Shown: piece after piece, positions 5,472 to 5,593 of the stretch
How the letters are laid out: each line of letters begins with the position of its first letter
Position numbering within the stretch: the first letter of the stretch is position 1
DNA from: Candidatus Saccharimonadota bacterium
GTDB taxonomy: Bacteria; Patescibacteriota; Saccharimonadia; Saccharimonadales; Saccharimonadaceae
Length of the DNA: 5,593 bases
Assembly (NCBI GenBank): GCA_017515925.1
Contig: JAFWEB010000089.1
Coordinates: 1-5,593 of the forward strand
Direction of reading: 5' to 3'
Program-made: the position numbers and the translations under genes
Notes under the pieces: generated by a model
The model's input: only the letters and a program-made list of their open reading frames with translations
Databases searched by the model: none
Told to the model about the DNA's origin: nothing

Positions 5472-5593
5472 CAAGTGTATATGTAAGTGGCGATCCTACA
5501 AAAAGTTTGGAACAATACAAATTCGATAGCTCTGCACGCGATATTACCTATTACGGAACTGGTTGCGATAATCAATGGGATCAAGAGAAGGCA
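5456..5593 (+). CDS. FISUMP-like surface protein cassette 3, 5' part, runs off the right edge
   Basis: The frame begins with the same boundary as cassette 2 and reads IDGTVASVYVSG..., then DITYYGTGCDNQW, matching the TYYGKGCNSDW block of cassette 2. The intervening 25-30 residues show no clear similarity. The open frame reaches back only to 5429, just after TAA 5426-5428, and contains no ATG, GTG or TTG before the boundary. There is no ribosome binding site or signal peptide. It is therefore another start-less segment of the same surface-protein family, cut by the window edge before any CPxGWxLP signature. It lies downstream of mazF on the same strand, about 80 bases after the mazF stop. Whether it is part of a longer array cannot be seen. 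Confidence 0.55.
   Translation, partial: MDGTVASVYVSGDPTKSLEQYKFDSSARDITYYGTGCDNQWDQEKA

Noticed and set aside
5303..5584. 93-codon minus-strand frame opposite the mazF end and cassette 3
   Set aside because: It is antisense to two better-supported coding segments, crosses the terminator-like hairpin, and has no recognisable domain.

Overview
The window holds two complete genes and three segments of one surface-protein family. The long gene on the minus strand encodes DnaE, the alpha subunit of DNA polymerase III (957-4754). A small plus-strand gene diverging from it encodes a solitary MazF/PemK-type endoribonuclease (4961-5377). On either side of this pair lie three related coding segments (about 2-241, 240-881 and 5456 to the right edge) that resemble the FISUMP domain (Fibrobacter succinogenes major paralogous domain): a CPxGWxLP-like signature, a G(V/I)YW(S/T)ST block and a terminal G-x-x-VRCV block.

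Organism: the FISUMP-type proteins, the antitoxin-less MazF and the DnaE type (intact PHP metal site, HLHNHTHYSLLDG motif, compact C-terminal domain) together suggest a Patescibacteria/CPR bacterium, most likely in or near Saccharibacteria (TM7). This comes from remembered family resemblance, not from a search. The long dnaE frame reads with the standard code.

Layout: 1-241, end of surface cassette 1; 238-881, complete cassette 2; 882-956, short gap with inverted-repeat structure that may terminate dnaE; 957-4754, dnaE; 4755-4960, divergent intergenic region with the dnaE promoter (apparently a leaderless start) and a candidate mazF promoter; 4961-5377, mazF; 5365-5403, hairpins; 5404-5453, AT-rich spacer; 5454-5593, start of cassette 3.

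The most interesting feature is the set of surface segments. Cassettes 2 and 3 begin at the same 18-bp sequence (238-255 and 5454-5471), read in the same codon phase (IDGTV), and neither has a credible start codon or ribosome binding site. Cassettes 1 and 2 share a 14-bp end block encoding VRCV and a nearby GCATCC...ACTCAT tail. Between these fixed ends the protein sequence is highly divergent but stays open. This is the architecture expected of silent donor cassettes that vary an expressed surface protein by gene conversion, as in pilS/pilE or vls. The expression locus and any recombination events are not visible here, so that role is an inference.
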